Assembly (NCBI RefSeq): GCF_019222765.1
Contig: NZ_CP078145.1
Coordinates: 4,278,001-4,342,000, forward strand
Direction: 5' to 3'
From: Nocardia iowensis
GTDB lineage: Bacteria > Actinomycetota > Actinomycetes > Mycobacteriales > Mycobacteriaceae
Length of the DNA: 64,000 bases
In this document: piece by piece, positions 8,748 through 17,926 of the stretch
Position numbering within the stretch: the first letter of the stretch is position 1
Layout of the letters: each line of letters begins with the position of its first letter
Notes under the pieces: model-generated
What the model saw: only the letters and a program-made list of their open reading frames with translations
Databases searched by the model: none
What the model was told of the DNA's origin: nothing
Position numbers and translations under genes: made by a program

Positions 8748-9794
8748 CTAGGTGACCGGGACACGTGCTGGTCCGGTCTGTCTCCGGCGCATCGAACCAT
8801 CGAGAACTCCGGTGTCGCGCAGCTTTTCCAGCCGCGGCAGCCGGGTGAACTTCTGGAAGAAGTCGTCGTAGGTGAGGCCGCGGGCGGTGTATTCCTGGAA
8901 CAGCTCATCCGCTCCGGCCTGCACGGTCCACAGCGCGCGAAACCCGATCGCGGCGCGGGCGGCCGAGAAATCGACCCGGTAGGACCGCGGGTCGGCGCCG
9001 CTCTCGCCGGTGATGTTCAGCCGGGAGCCGGGTACCGCCGCCACCACCGCGCGGGCGATATCGGCGACGGTGAGGTTGTTGGCCTCGGTGCCGATATTGA
9101 AGGCGCGGGAGTGAATCGCCGCGGGCGGAGCCGTGAGGCAGTTGGCGAAGGCCCAGGCGATATCGCGAGCGTGCACCAGTGGCCGCCACGGTGTCCCGTC
9201 GGAGAGCACCTTCACCTCACCGGTCAACGTGGCGTAGCCGACAAGATTGTTCAGCACGATGTCGGCGCGTAACCGTGGTGAGAAGCCGAATGCCGTTGCG
9301 TTGCGCAGGAATACGGGGGAGAAGCCGGAGTCGGCGAGGGCGGCCACGTCGTCCTCGACGCGTACTTTGCTCTCCGCGTACGGGGTGATGGGGCGCAGCG
9401 GCGCGTCCTCGGTGACCAGGTCCGCGCCCGCGGCGCCGTAGACCGAACAGGTGGAGGCATACAGGAATCGCCGCACCCCGGCCTCTTTGGCGAGCCGGGC
9501 CAGCCGGACCGAGGCGTGATGGTTGATGGCATAGGTGATTTCGGGGGCCAGCGCGCCGAGTGGGTCGTTCGACAGCGCGGCGAGATGGATCACCGCGTCG
9601 AAGCCGCGCAAGTGGTCGACGGTGACGTCGCGCAGGTCCATGGTCAGCCCCGGCGGATCGCCGGGCAGGTCGCCGAGCACGCAGTCGGCGAAGAACCCGG
9701 CATCGAGGCCGACGACGTCGTGCGCGTTGGCGCGCAGCACCGGCACCATGACGGTGCCGAGGTACCCCTGATGTCCGGTGAGCAGTACCCGCAT
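8748..9794 (-). CDS. NAD-dependent sugar epimerase/dehydratase
   Basis: A 348-residue extended short-chain dehydrogenase acting on nucleotide sugars. The NAD-binding motif GHQGYLG lies near residue 7, followed by VIHLAALSNDPLGAL. The catalytic serine region is LYASTCSVYG, and the Tyr-x3-Lys pair is in PYAESKVRVE. Later blocks RNATAFGFSPRLR and HARDIAWAF are typical of the GalE/RfbB branch. ATG 9794 is preceded by GGAGG. It is the last gene of a four-gene minus-strand operon and starts 2 bp after the PIG-L stop. Whether it epimerises, dehydrates or reduces cannot be decided by eye. Confidence 0.82.
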   Translation of the reverse strand: MRVLLTGHQGYLGTVMVPVLRANAHDVVGLDAGFFADCVLGDLPGDPPGLTMDLRDVTVDHLRGFDAVIHLAALSNDPLGALAPEITYAINHHASVRLARLAKEAGVRRFLYASTCSVYGAAGADLVTEDAPLRPITPYAESKVRVEDDVAALADSGFSPVFLRNATAFGFSPRLRADIVLNNLVGYATLTGEVKVLSDGTPWRPLVHARDIAWAFANCLTAPPAAIHSRAFNIGTEANNLTVADIARAVVAAVPGSRLNITGESGADPRSYRVDFSAARAAIGFRALWTVQAGADELFQEYTARGLTYDDFFQKFTRLPRLEKLRDTGVLDGSMRRRQTGPARVPVT

Positions 9795-9796
9795 GG

Positions 9797-10447
9797 CTAC
9801 GAACCTCCGAAATCGATGACAGCCTTGTCGAGCACGAATGCTTCGGCGTGCCCGGTATGACATTGCACGCCGCGCAGCCTGGTCAGCGCGGTGAACGCCT
9901 GCTCGTCGAACCAGTCCCGGTGTGCCTGGGACGGATAGTGCTTCAGCAGCAGCCTCGCCTTCTCCTCGGCGAGTGCCGGAGTGAGCCGATGGAACACGCT
10001 GGGGGCGGGGGTATCGGTCTCCCACTTGAGAATTTCGTAGCCGAGCACCAGGTGATCCCGGAATTCGGTAGTGACCAGCTCGGCGAGCACCCGATGGTCC
10101 TGATGCGCGTCGCCGCGTTGCGGCGCGAAGACGAGGTCGGGCTGGGCGCTACCCCGAAACATGTTGAGTTCGTGCTTGATTCGATCCCAGTGCGCGGGTG
10201 CTCGGCCGTCGGGCAGGTCGAGCACGGTGAGGTCGATCGCCGCGCCGGGGCAGAACGCGTCCAGCGCAAGGGTTTCCTCGTCCGCCCGTGCGGTACCGCC
10301 GCCGGACAGCACCAGGGCGCGCACCCGCAGTCCCGGGTACCCACGAGCGAGCGTCAGGAGTGTGCCGCCCATGCCGATGGCGATGTCGTCGCAGTGCGCG
10401 CCGAGGACGGCGATCTCGGCAACCGCCCCGACGGTCAGCCGGATCAC
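9797..10447 (-). CDS. PIG-L family deacetylase
   Basis: A 216-residue zinc-dependent N-acetyl-sugar deacetylase of the PIG-L/MshB/LmbE family. The AHCDD near residue 18 is the metal-binding AHPDD-type motif (Pro replaced by Cys), and RGDAHQDHRVLAELV supplies the third zinc ligand (HxDH). The GTG at 10447 overlaps the stop of the nucleotidyltransferase by 4 bases (GTGA), so the two are translationally coupled. In this setting it would deacetylate an activated or lipid-linked amino sugar, leaving a free amine on the glycan. It is probably not mycothiol MshB, which is usually longer and lies elsewhere. Confidence 0.8.
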   Translation of the reverse strand: MIRLTVGAVAEIAVLGAHCDDIAIGMGGTLLTLARGYPGLRVRALVLSGGGTARADEETLALDAFCPGAAIDLTVLDLPDGRAPAHWDRIKHELNMFRGSAQPDLVFAPQRGDAHQDHRVLAELVTTEFRDHLVLGYEILKWETDTPAPSVFHRLTPALAEEKARLLLKHYPSQAHRDWFDEQAFTALTRLRGVQCHTGHAEAFVLDKAVIDFGGS

Positions 10448-11220
10448 GCGTGCTCCCAGACCATCCAGGGCCGGGCGCCCGATTGGTAGCCCGCGTCGAG
10501 TTCGGCCCGCTCCTTGAAGGTATCGGCGGGCTTCCAGAAGCCCAGGTGCTGATAGCCGAACAGCCGTCCCTGCCCGGCCAGCGTGCCGCAGGCGTCCGCG
10601 ACCAGATCGCCGCCCGGCGGCAGCAGGTCGAAGATCTCCTGGCTGAGTACGAAGTAGCCGCCGTTCTCCCACAACGGCATTCGCGATACCGGCATGATCT
10701 CCTTGACCTCGCCGGTCGGCTTCATGTCGACGCAGTGGAACGACGACTGCGGCGGCACCACCATCATCGAGGCCGCGGCGCCGGAAGCGCCGAATTTCTC
10801 GATCATGTGGTCCAGTGGCGCGTCGGTGAGCACGTCGGCGTAGTTGGCGAGAAAGTGCTCGTCGTCGGCGACATATTCGCGCACCCGGCGCAGGCGCTCG
10901 CCGATGGCCGATTCCAGGCCGGTGTCGACGAATGTGATCTTCCAATCGCTGATGTCGGAGCGCAGCATTTCCACCCGGCCGTCCCGGATGACGAAGTCGT
11001 TCGACACCGATTCCTGATAGGTGAGGAAGAAGTTCTTGATGTGCAGGCCGCCGTAGCCGAGGCACAGGATGAATTCCTTGTGCCCGTAGTGCGCGTAGTA
11101 GCGCATCACGTGCCAGAGCAGCGGTCGCGGACCGACCAGTTGCATTGGTTTCGGGATCATGTCATCGGTGCCATCACGCATCCGCATGCCGTACCCGCCA
11201 CAGAACAGCACAACCTTCAT
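10444..11220 (-). CDS. Sugar-1-phosphate nucleotidyltransferase
   Basis: A 258-residue enzyme that would activate a hexose-1-phosphate with NTP. The start VVLFCGGYGMRMRD is the GGxGxRxR nucleotide-binding loop, and MIPKPMQLVGPRPLLWHVM is the KPM substrate block. FLANYADVLTD has the metal-binding Asp. The overall look is closest to glucose-1-phosphate cytidylyltransferase (RfbF type), but the nucleotide is not certain. ATG 11220 has GGGAGGGGAG upstream and overlaps the stop of the preceding methyltransferase by 4 bases (ATGA). Its product is presumably the substrate of the neighbouring epimerase and methyltransferase. Confidence 0.8.
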   Translation of the reverse strand: MKVVLFCGGYGMRMRDGTDDMIPKPMQLVGPRPLLWHVMRYYAHYGHKEFILCLGYGGLHIKNFFLTYQESVSNDFVIRDGRVEMLRSDISDWKITFVDTGLESAIGERLRRVREYVADDEHFLANYADVLTDAPLDHMIEKFGASGAAASMMVVPPQSSFHCVDMKPTGEVKEIMPVSRMPLWENGGYFVLSQEIFDLLPPGGDLVADACGTLAGQGRLFGYQHLGFWKPADTFKERAELDAGYQSGARPWMVWEHA

Positions 11221-12542
11221 CGTGCTCCCCTCCCTGTCATTTCCGAATATCGAGTGCTGTTCACGTCGTTGTGATCGGTGAGATCGGCACGGTGCAGTGC
11301 CGGAAGTGGATAGAACAATTCGCCACCCCACGCGGCGATATGGCGAAGTTGCTCGGTGATCTCGGCTTCGAGATTCCACGGCAGTACCAGCACGACATCG
11401 GGCCGATCCTGGTCGATCCGTTCGGGCGGGTGGATCGGGATCCTGGTACCCGGCGTGAATCGTCCGTGCTTGTACGGATTTCGGTCCACCGTGTATTCGA
11501 GCAGGTCGGTGCGGATGCCGCAGTAGTTGAGCAAGGTGTTGCCCTTGCCCGGCGCGCCGTAGCCGACGACGCGGTTGCCTGCGGCGCGCTGATCGAGCAG
11601 GAATCGCAGCAGGTCGTGCCGGACCGCCTCGGTGCGCGTCCGCAGCTGCGCGTAGCCCTCGGCGCGGTGCAGGCCCGCCTCCTGTTCCAGCCGGAGAACT
11701 TCGGTGACGCGATCGCTCGGCACGGCGCCGACGCGGGCGGGCCTGGCCCACAACCGCAGTGAGCCGCCGTGGGTGTCCAGCAGTTCGACGTCGACGACCG
11801 ACAGGTCCGCCGTCGCCAGTGCCCGCTGGGCGGAGTGCACGGTGTAGTACTGGAAGTGCTCGTGGTAGATCGTGTCGAATTGGCCGAGGCGCAGCAGGTT
11901 CAGCGCGTGGTGCACCTCGATGGACAGCCAGCCGTCATCGGCCATCAGCGTCCGCAGCGCTCTGGTGAAGCCGCGCAGGTCGGGGACGTGGGCGTAGACA
12001 TTGTTGGCCACCACCAGATCCGCCGGTCGCTGTTGTCTGCGGATCTTCGCGGCGGATTCCTCGTCGAGGAAGGTCGTTTCGGTGGGCACTCCGGCCGCAC
12101 GTGCGGCGTTGCCGACGTTCACCGACGGTTCGACGCCGAGGCAGGGGATGCCCGCTGCCACCACGTGCCGCAGCAGGTAGCCGTCGTTGCTGGCCACTTC
12201 GACGACGAACGAGTCGGGGCCGAGGGCGAGCCGGTCGATAGCTCGGGCGACAAAGGTTTGCGCGTGCCGCACCCAGCTGTCGGAGTACGACGAGAAATAC
12301 GCGTACTCGGTGAACGTTTCCGCCGGGGTGATCAACGCCGGAATTTGCAGCAGCAGACACTCCGCGCACAGCCGAAGGTGCAGCGGGTAGGTTGATTCCG
12401 GTAGATCGAGTTCCTCGCGCGCGAGGAACTTCTCGCACGGCGGCGTCGCACCCAAGTCGAGAACGCTCGTCAATCGCTCGGAATCACACAGTCGACATCG
12501 CACGAAGCCCACCTTCTGCTGAGAGTCGTACCCCCGGCGCAT
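11217..12542 (-). CDS. Sugar C-methyltransferase (class I, SAM-dependent)
   Basis: A 441-residue protein with an N-terminal zinc-binding module (CRLCDSERL ... LCAECLLLQ), a SAM domain with intact motif I (VVEVASNDGYLLRHV) and YHEHFQYYT, and the C-terminal domain YGAPGKGNTLLNYCGI ... VLVLPWNLEAEI. This is the architecture of TylC3/NovU-type enzymes that C-methylate 4-keto deoxysugars. I start at ATG 12542 (AGGGG about ten bases upstream); the frame stays open to 12923 but the extra part is not protein-like. It is the first gene of a coupled operon with the nucleotidyltransferase, PIG-L and epimerase genes, which argues for one branched or modified surface sugar. Confidence 0.82.
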   Translation of the reverse strand: MRRGYDSQQKVGFVRCRLCDSERLTSVLDLGATPPCEKFLAREELDLPESTYPLHLRLCAECLLLQIPALITPAETFTEYAYFSSYSDSWVRHAQTFVARAIDRLALGPDSFVVEVASNDGYLLRHVVAAGIPCLGVEPSVNVGNAARAAGVPTETTFLDEESAAKIRRQQRPADLVVANNVYAHVPDLRGFTRALRTLMADDGWLSIEVHHALNLLRLGQFDTIYHEHFQYYTVHSAQRALATADLSVVDVELLDTHGGSLRLWARPARVGAVPSDRVTEVLRLEQEAGLHRAEGYAQLRTRTEAVRHDLLRFLLDQRAAGNRVVGYGAPGKGNTLLNYCGIRTDLLEYTVDRNPYKHGRFTPGTRIPIHPPERIDQDRPDVVLVLPWNLEAEITEQLRHIAAWGGELFYPLPALHRADLTDHNDVNSTRYSEMTGRGAR

Positions 12543-12996
12543 TGCCGGCGCACCCCTGAAGTCGACTCGATGCAGTGAGACGTTACAACGAAAGTGCCGC
12601 GTGTCGCTGGCGAAATCGGCTGGTCGGGAAGTAAATTCCGATAATTCTCCACCGTTTCCGGCAGGTAGCTTACCGGCGGCTATCGGAGGGCTTAGTGGTT
12701 TCCACTCGGGGAGACGAATTCGCCTGACGGTAGCGAAGCCGCGCGACCTGGGCTCATATGGCGATGGACGGGCAAAACATACCGGGGCGGAAAACCGACC
12801 GCCCCCCTGTTGGCTACCGCGTGGAACACTTTGTGGCCCTGGTGATTCGATATGTGAAACGGATTGTGTTCTGTAACAATCTCCTTCTGGCCACCGAATG
12901 AGGGAAAAACCCGGGGTGGCCACCGATGGTGCCGCGGGGACCGATCAGTGCAGATCGGGGGGCTTCTTCTTCTCTCCCACGGGGAGGTGCGTGTTC
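12543..12996. promoter_or_regulatory. Divergent promoter region of the glycan genes
   Basis: About 450 bp without a convincing gene, between the methyltransferase operon and the sugar phosphotransferase. An inverted repeat GATTGT-8 bases-ACAATC lies at 12862-12881, and the DNA here is more AT-rich than its surroundings. The promoters for both directions must lie here, but I cannot fix -10/-35 boxes. Confidence 0.45.
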
Positions 12997-14508
12997 ATGA
13001 GCTTCGAGCTCGCCGACAACGACGATCTGGACGTGCGTCGATCGCCGACCATCATGCCGCGCTCGGAGCGTGAACGCTGGCAGGTGGAGTATGTAAAGCG
13101 CTTGGGCGCAACGGATTTAGCGGTGATCGTCGTGGCGATCGCGCTCGCGCAGATCATCCGTTTCGGCGGGCCCGCCGCGCCACCGCTGGCCTGGCATCTG
13201 CCCTACGAAGTGGGCTACACCGTGGTCTCTGGGGCGCTCGCGCTCACCTGGGCCGTCTTCCTCGCCGTCGGCAACACGCGGTCGCCACAGGTGGTCGGCA
13301 GCGGCACCGAGGAGTATCGGCGGTTGGTCGCGGCGACGCTGCGGCTGTTCGGTGTCCTCGCCATTGTCGCGCTGATCTTCCAGATCGAGTTCGCCCGTGG
13401 CTATTTGGCGATCGCACTACCGCTCGGTCTGTTGGGCCTGATGCTGAGCAGGTTGCTGTGGCGGATCCACGCGCGACAACTACGCGCGCGGGGGGAGTAC
13501 CGTACCTCGGTCCTCGTGGTCGGCTGCGCGGAGGCGGCCCAGGCGATGGCGAACGCGTTCGCCCGCGACCCGGCCTCGGGATACCGGGTGGTCGGTGTAT
13601 GTATCCCCAACGGGCTCAACGAGATCACCGAGTACATCCGCGACCCGTCGGGGCACACCTTCTCGGTGGTCGGCAGCGATCGCACGGTGCTCGACGCGGT
13701 CCGCCGCAGCGGCGCGGACACGGTCGCGGTCACCGCGACCGATCACCTCGGGCCGATCGAATTGCGCAGGATGGCTTGGGAACTCGACCCGATCGGGGTG
13801 GAGCTGATCGTCGCGCCCGGCGTGGTCGATATCGCGGGTACCCGGCTGACCAATCGCTTTGTCGCGGGCGTACCGATGCTGCACATCGCCAAACCGCAAT
13901 ACGACCGCGCGAAGTCGACCGGCAAGGCGGTGTTCGACGTGTGCTTCGCGGCCGCGGTACTGGTGGCGATCGCGCCGACCATGCTGGCCATCGCGATGGC
14001 GGTGAAGATGACCAGTCCGGGGCCGGTGTTCTATCTGTCGGAGCGAATCGGCCGGGGCGGTAAGCCGTTCCGGATGATCAAGTTTCGCAGCATGTACGTC
14101 GAGTCGGACGCGAGTGTGGACGCGCTCATCCAGCGCCACGGCGGCAACCCGGTCTTCTTCAAGATCAAGGACGATCCGCGGATCACGCCGATCGGCAAGT
14201 TGCTCCGCAAGTTCAGTCTGGACGAGCTGCCGCAGTTCTTCAACGTGCTGCGCGGCGAGATGAGCGTGGTCGGGCCGCGCCCGCAGGTGCAGCGCGAAGT
14301 GGACAGCTATGACGGCGAGATGCGGCGCAGGCTGCTGGTCAAGCCCGGTGTCACCGGGCTGTGGCAGGTCAGCGGCCGGTCCGACCTGTCGCTGGAAGAT
14401 TCGGTGCGGCTGGATCTTTCCTACGTGGAGAACTGGTCCATGGTGCTGGATCTGCTGCTCATCGCGAAGACGATCGGCGCCGTGACCCGCGGTGCGGGCG
14501 CCTACTGA
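12997..14508 (+). CDS. Polyprenyl-phosphate sugar phosphotransferase (exopolysaccharide initiating enzyme)
   Basis: A 503-residue membrane protein that would transfer a sugar-1-phosphate from a nucleotide sugar to undecaprenyl or decaprenyl phosphate, the first step of a surface polysaccharide. Four to five hydrophobic segments fill the N-terminal half, followed by a CoA-binding-like middle domain (RTSVLVVGCAEAAQAMANAF). Another membrane helix leads into the bacterial sugar transferase domain: FRMIKFRSMY, FSLDELPQFFNVLRGEMSVV, GPRP and KPGVTGLWQVSGRS. These are all hallmark motifs of WbaP/CpsE enzymes. ATG 12997 follows GGGGAGG. It is divergent from the deoxysugar operon, so the first sugar may be the one made there. 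The stop overlaps the convergent heme oxygenase by 7 bp. Confidence 0.9.
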   Translation: MSFELADNDDLDVRRSPTIMPRSERERWQVEYVKRLGATDLAVIVVAIALAQIIRFGGPAAPPLAWHLPYEVGYTVVSGALALTWAVFLAVGNTRSPQVVGSGTEEYRRLVAATLRLFGVLAIVALIFQIEFARGYLAIALPLGLLGLMLSRLLWRIHARQLRARGEYRTSVLVVGCAEAAQAMANAFARDPASGYRVVGVCIPNGLNEITEYIRDPSGHTFSVVGSDRTVLDAVRRSGADTVAVTATDHLGPIELRRMAWELDPIGVELIVAPGVVDIAGTRLTNRFVAGVPMLHIAKPQYDRAKSTGKAVFDVCFAAAVLVAIAPTMLAIAMAVKMTSPGPVFYLSERIGRGGKPFRMIKFRSMYVESDASVDALIQRHGGNPVFFKIKDDPRITPIGKLLRKFSLDELPQFFNVLRGEMSVVGPRPQVQREVDSYDGEMRRRLLVKPGVTGLWQVSGRSDLSLEDSVRLDLSYVENWSMVLDLLLIAKTIGAVTRGAGAY

Positions 14509-15158
14509 GCCGCCGGAAACTCCTCGGCAAGTTCCTCGAACAGCGCGGTGTTCATGGCGAATGCACGCTGTCCTTCGTCGAGGACACGGCGGCGTTCCAG
14601 GTCGTCGAGCGGCAGTTGGTCGAGCAGGCCGCGGTATTCGCGCTTGAACGCGGCCGGATTGCCGACGCCGTCGAAGACGTAGAAGCGGACGCCGTCGCCG
14701 CGATGCGGGAGGTTCCAGAGCTTTTCGGCGGTGCCGCGGATGACCTGGCCACCTGAGAGATCGCCGAGGTAGCGGGTGTAGTGGTGGGCGATGTAGCCGG
14801 CGGGCCAGTCGCGGGCACACTCGTCGATGCGCGCGGCGTAGGCCGCGGTCGCGGGCAGCGGCTCGAGGCCGTCACGCCACTGCGGGCCGATCAGGTGCGC
14901 CAGGTCGCGCTCGAGTTCGGCGGTGCGGGCCAGCTCGGGGCGGATGAACGGCCCGGCGATCGGATTCGCGGCGAGGGTGTCCCAGCGGTCCTCGAGTGCG
15001 CGGTAGATGAACCAGAGCTGACCGGTGTAGCGGTGATACGAGTCGACGCCGAGCGCGCCGCCGAGCATATCGCTCATGAAACGCGAGTTCTCCGCGTCTG
15101 CGTGCTGCTGTTCGGTAGCGCTGCGGATCTGCTTAGAGAACGGTGTTGCCTCCGACAT
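14502..15158 (-). CDS. Heme oxygenase (biliverdin-producing)
   Basis: A 218-residue all-helical cytoplasmic enzyme that opens heme to biliverdin, CO and ferrous iron, used for iron recovery from host heme. The proximal His is in EQQHADAENSRF near residue 19. The distal-helix signature is YLGDLSGGQVIRGTA, with the glycine pair that lets the helix kink over heme. Length matches HmuO-type enzymes. It seems to be a single gene. No Fur/IdeR-like box was found in the 100 bp upstream, although iron control is usual in the family. Confidence 0.92.
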   Translation of the reverse strand: MSEATPFSKQIRSATEQQHADAENSRFMSDMLGGALGVDSYHRYTGQLWFIYRALEDRWDTLAANPIAGPFIRPELARTAELERDLAHLIGPQWRDGLEPLPATAAYAARIDECARDWPAGYIAHHYTRYLGDLSGGQVIRGTAEKLWNLPHRGDGVRFYVFDGVGNPAAFKREYRGLLDQLPLDDLERRRVLDEGQRAFAMNTALFEELAEEFPAAQ

Positions 15159-15262
15159 ATCCGAACCACCTCACCCGATCGCCGCAGGCCGCCTTCTGTG
15201 CTGGCAACCCTAACCAGCTGGTTTGACGATACCGGTTCCGGGTGCGCGACGCACGGACCTGC

Positions 15263-16810
15263 TCACTGAATGGGCGGCGGCCTGCGGCGACGGCTGGGCC
15301 GGATCCGGCGCACGATCGGGCGGCGCAGCGAACCGAACCGGCGCAGGATGCGCGGCCGCCGGACGGTCCGGTCGAACCATTCGCCGAGGGTGACACCGGC
15401 GGCCAGCGCGCAGCCGACACCGAATGCCAGCAGCAACTGGTTGGCGCCGAGCACCAGCTCGTCGTTGAGGACCGCGTACAGGCCGCGGTACAGCTTGAGA
15501 CCGGGCAACAGCGGGGTGATGCCCGCGACGGCGACGACCAGCGGGGGAGTCAGCGCGCGCCGCGCCATCAGACCACCGGCCATGCCGATGACGCTGGCGG
15601 CGACGCCCGAGGAGAGCACCGGACCGAACCCGATCTGCTGCACCAGCAGATAGCAGATCGTGCCCGCGGCGCCACTGCCCGCCGCGGCGGCGAGGGCGCG
15701 TTTCTCGGCGTAGCAGGCGAGCGCGAAGGCGAGCGCCGCGACGGCACCGGCCACGATCTGGACCGGCAGGTCGATGATGTCGTTCGACGGTGTCACCAGG
15801 ATCGGCGGCACCGTGGCGTCGAGGAGCCAGCCGATGCGCAGCGCGAGCGCGATGCCCGCGATGATGCCGCCCGTCATCATCATCACCTCGAGCATGCGCG
15901 CCGTCGAGGTGATCGGTGCTCCGGTTATGCCGTCCTGCACCGCGCCGACCAGTTGTAATCCACTGAGCAGCACGGTGATTCCGGCCGCGATGATCAGCGC
16001 CGGATCCACCTCGATGCCGAGCGGGCCTGCCAGGGTGGCGAGCACCACGGCGGGGGTTGCGGCGATCGCACCACCCACCATGTGCTGGAAGAAGAACGGC
16101 AGACCGTAGCGGTTGAGCACGCGGTTGACCCGGTCGATCGCCAGCGTGGTGCCGAAACTGACCGCCGCGACGACGATTCCGCCGCCGAGCAGCGCGGCGA
16201 TCGCGGCCGCCAGCAGCGACCAGCCGAAGGTGGCCGTCCAGCGGTGGTAGGGGTGCGGTGCGGAGGTGATCGCGTCCAGCGCGGCGCGGGCGTCCTCCGG
16301 CGGGACCACCTCGTTGCGGATGCGCCGGGTCAGCCGGTCGACGGCGGCGAGCCGGGTGAAGTCCAGCGACCGGTAGTGCACGATCCGCATGGTGCTGGCC
16401 GGCGGCAGCAGTGGACCCCGGTCGGCCCAGATCCTGATGGCGTCATAGGTCACGTCGATATTGCAGCGAGACAGCCCGTAGGTGGCGGCGATGAATCGGA
16501 CCTGGGTAGTCGTATCGATCACGCCGGTGCCTGAGGCCAACACCACCTCACCGACCCGGACCGCCAGATCCAGCACCTCGGCGACCCGCGCGTCATCGGT
16601 GAGATCGATCGGCTGCAGCGGGGAGGGGGCCGCGACGATCGTGTCCGCGGTCGCGGGCCGATCGGCCACCAGCAGCCCGACCGCCTGGCTCACCACCGGC
16701 ATCCGCCGTCCGCGTCGGAACAGCCGCCGCCGACCGAGGTGATCGACCCGGGTCTCGGTGTTGTCGCCTCCCGGCGGCGTGCCTGAATCCATGCACGCGA
16801 ACGTAGTCAC
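15263..16810 (-). CDS. Threonine/serine exporter (ThrE family) with fused halves
   Basis: About 515 residues. The N-terminal third is soluble and resembles the ThrE-like domain (VVLASGTGVIDTTTQVRFIAATYGL, then RIVHYRSLDFTRLAAVDRL). It is followed by roughly ten hydrophobic segments in two groups, matching the ThrE/YjjP and YjjB parts joined in one chain, as in the Corynebacterium ThrE exporter. It would export threonine and serine with proton motive force. GTG 16810 has GAAGG about ten bases upstream; ATG 16792 is the alternative. The C-terminus is unusually rich in Arg and Pro. It stands alone between heme oxygenase and a ComB-like gene. Confidence 0.82.
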   Translation of the reverse strand: MTTFACMDSGTPPGGDNTETRVDHLGRRRLFRRGRRMPVVSQAVGLLVADRPATADTIVAAPSPLQPIDLTDDARVAEVLDLAVRVGEVVLASGTGVIDTTTQVRFIAATYGLSRCNIDVTYDAIRIWADRGPLLPPASTMRIVHYRSLDFTRLAAVDRLTRRIRNEVVPPEDARAALDAITSAPHPYHRWTATFGWSLLAAAIAALLGGGIVVAAVSFGTTLAIDRVNRVLNRYGLPFFFQHMVGGAIAATPAVVLATLAGPLGIEVDPALIIAAGITVLLSGLQLVGAVQDGITGAPITSTARMLEVMMMTGGIIAGIALALRIGWLLDATVPPILVTPSNDIIDLPVQIVAGAVAALAFALACYAEKRALAAAAGSGAAGTICYLLVQQIGFGPVLSSGVAASVIGMAGGLMARRALTPPLVVAVAGITPLLPGLKLYRGLYAVLNDELVLGANQLLLAFGVGCALAAGVTLGEWFDRTVRRPRILRRFGSLRRPIVRRIRPSRRRRPPPIQ

Positions 16811-16953
16811 CTTCTGGCGACCTTCGCATCCGGGCTGGCACACCGGCCCGCGCGGCGCGTGTCGGGGGCCTGGTCGTCCACCCCGACCCGACTCCGGTAT
16901 CGACGTGGCCAAACCTTCGACGCAACCTCAGCTCGCCCGGGTGGCGGTCGGTA

Positions 16954-17730
16954 CTAGCTTCTCAGGCTGGCGACGTCGGTGAAGGCTCCGTCGACAAGTA
17001 GCGGGACTGCGTTGCTTGTGTCGAGTTCGGTGGCTATGGCGACGTCGTCTGAGAATCCACCGGTTGCGAGTTCTCGGCCGGATGCGCAGTTGGCGATCAT
17101 CGTGGGGATGTTGTCGGTGCCGTCGTGGGAAGCCTTGGCGGCGAGGGCTTCCGGGGAGAGGGCGCCGGTTTCGCGGGCTGCCAGGGCGGATGCCACGGCG
17201 CCGGCGCCGAGCCAATCTTCTACTGCGGGGCGCAGAACGTTCTGGCCCGGCCAGTGTTCGCCTGCCGCGATGACGGTGACCGGGTGATCGACGGAGCCCC
17301 AGCCTTGTTGTGCGATCCAGCGAGCCACCGCGGTTGCGTTCCGAAGGCATGCGGCGACTACCGGGACGCCGTTTACAGCGGCCGAGATGGCTGAACCGTT
17401 GGGCGACGGCAACACCAGACGTGGCGTGGCGGGCGCGCGGCGTAGTGCTGCGGGGGACAAGGACCAAGGTTGGTCTGCCGACACCGCTCGGCGGCCGACC
17501 GCCAGCACCGCATCCGCTTCAGCGGCGAACTCGGCGGCCGCTCCGTCGCGCCAGGGATATGGCAGAACTTGCGTTCCGGCGTCGACTGCGACGCTCACCG
17601 ACGTGGTGAAGGACAGAACGTCAACGACGACAACGCAGGCACTGTGCGGCCCAAGTGTTCGCGCGCCTGCCAGCCCCCAGTCGAGTCGTACGCCCCACGA
17701 CCGCTGCCTCGACCAATCGACGTCGGTCAT
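16954..17730 (-). CDS. 2-phosphosulfolactate phosphatase family (ComB-like) protein
   Basis: 258 residues of the ComB fold, a Mg-dependent phosphatase family named for coenzyme M synthesis but common in bacteria that do not make coenzyme M. Recognised blocks are CVVVVDVLSFTTSVSVAVDAG, LVLPSPNGSAIS, VVAACLRNATAVARWI and ENWLGAGA-like VEDWLGAGAVASAL. ATG 17730 is preceded by GAAGAAGGGG. A role in coenzyme M is unlikely here; it may dephosphorylate another phosphorylated alpha-hydroxy acid. It is divergent from an LLM oxidoreductase about 200 bp away. Confidence 0.75.
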   Translation of the reverse strand: MTDVDWSRQRSWGVRLDWGLAGARTLGPHSACVVVVDVLSFTTSVSVAVDAGTQVLPYPWRDGAAAEFAAEADAVLAVGRRAVSADQPWSLSPAALRRAPATPRLVLPSPNGSAISAAVNGVPVVAACLRNATAVARWIAQQGWGSVDHPVTVIAAGEHWPGQNVLRPAVEDWLGAGAVASALAARETGALSPEALAAKASHDGTDNIPTMIANCASGRELATGGFSDDVAIATELDTSNAVPLLVDGAFTDVASLRS

Positions 17731-17926
17731 AGTTGCCCCTTCTTCGGAAACGTATCCGGCGTCGACAATAAGGCCGAAACGAGTCGGCAAGGCCACCGGC
17801 GAGGTCGGATACGGCTGGCCCGGCACGGGTCGCGCACCGGGAAAACTCCGTCGTACGCGTGTGAGTACCATTGCCGCTGAGGCTAATTCGGTTGCTCTGC
17901 CCGGCTCGGCGGGGGACTATTTCGGG

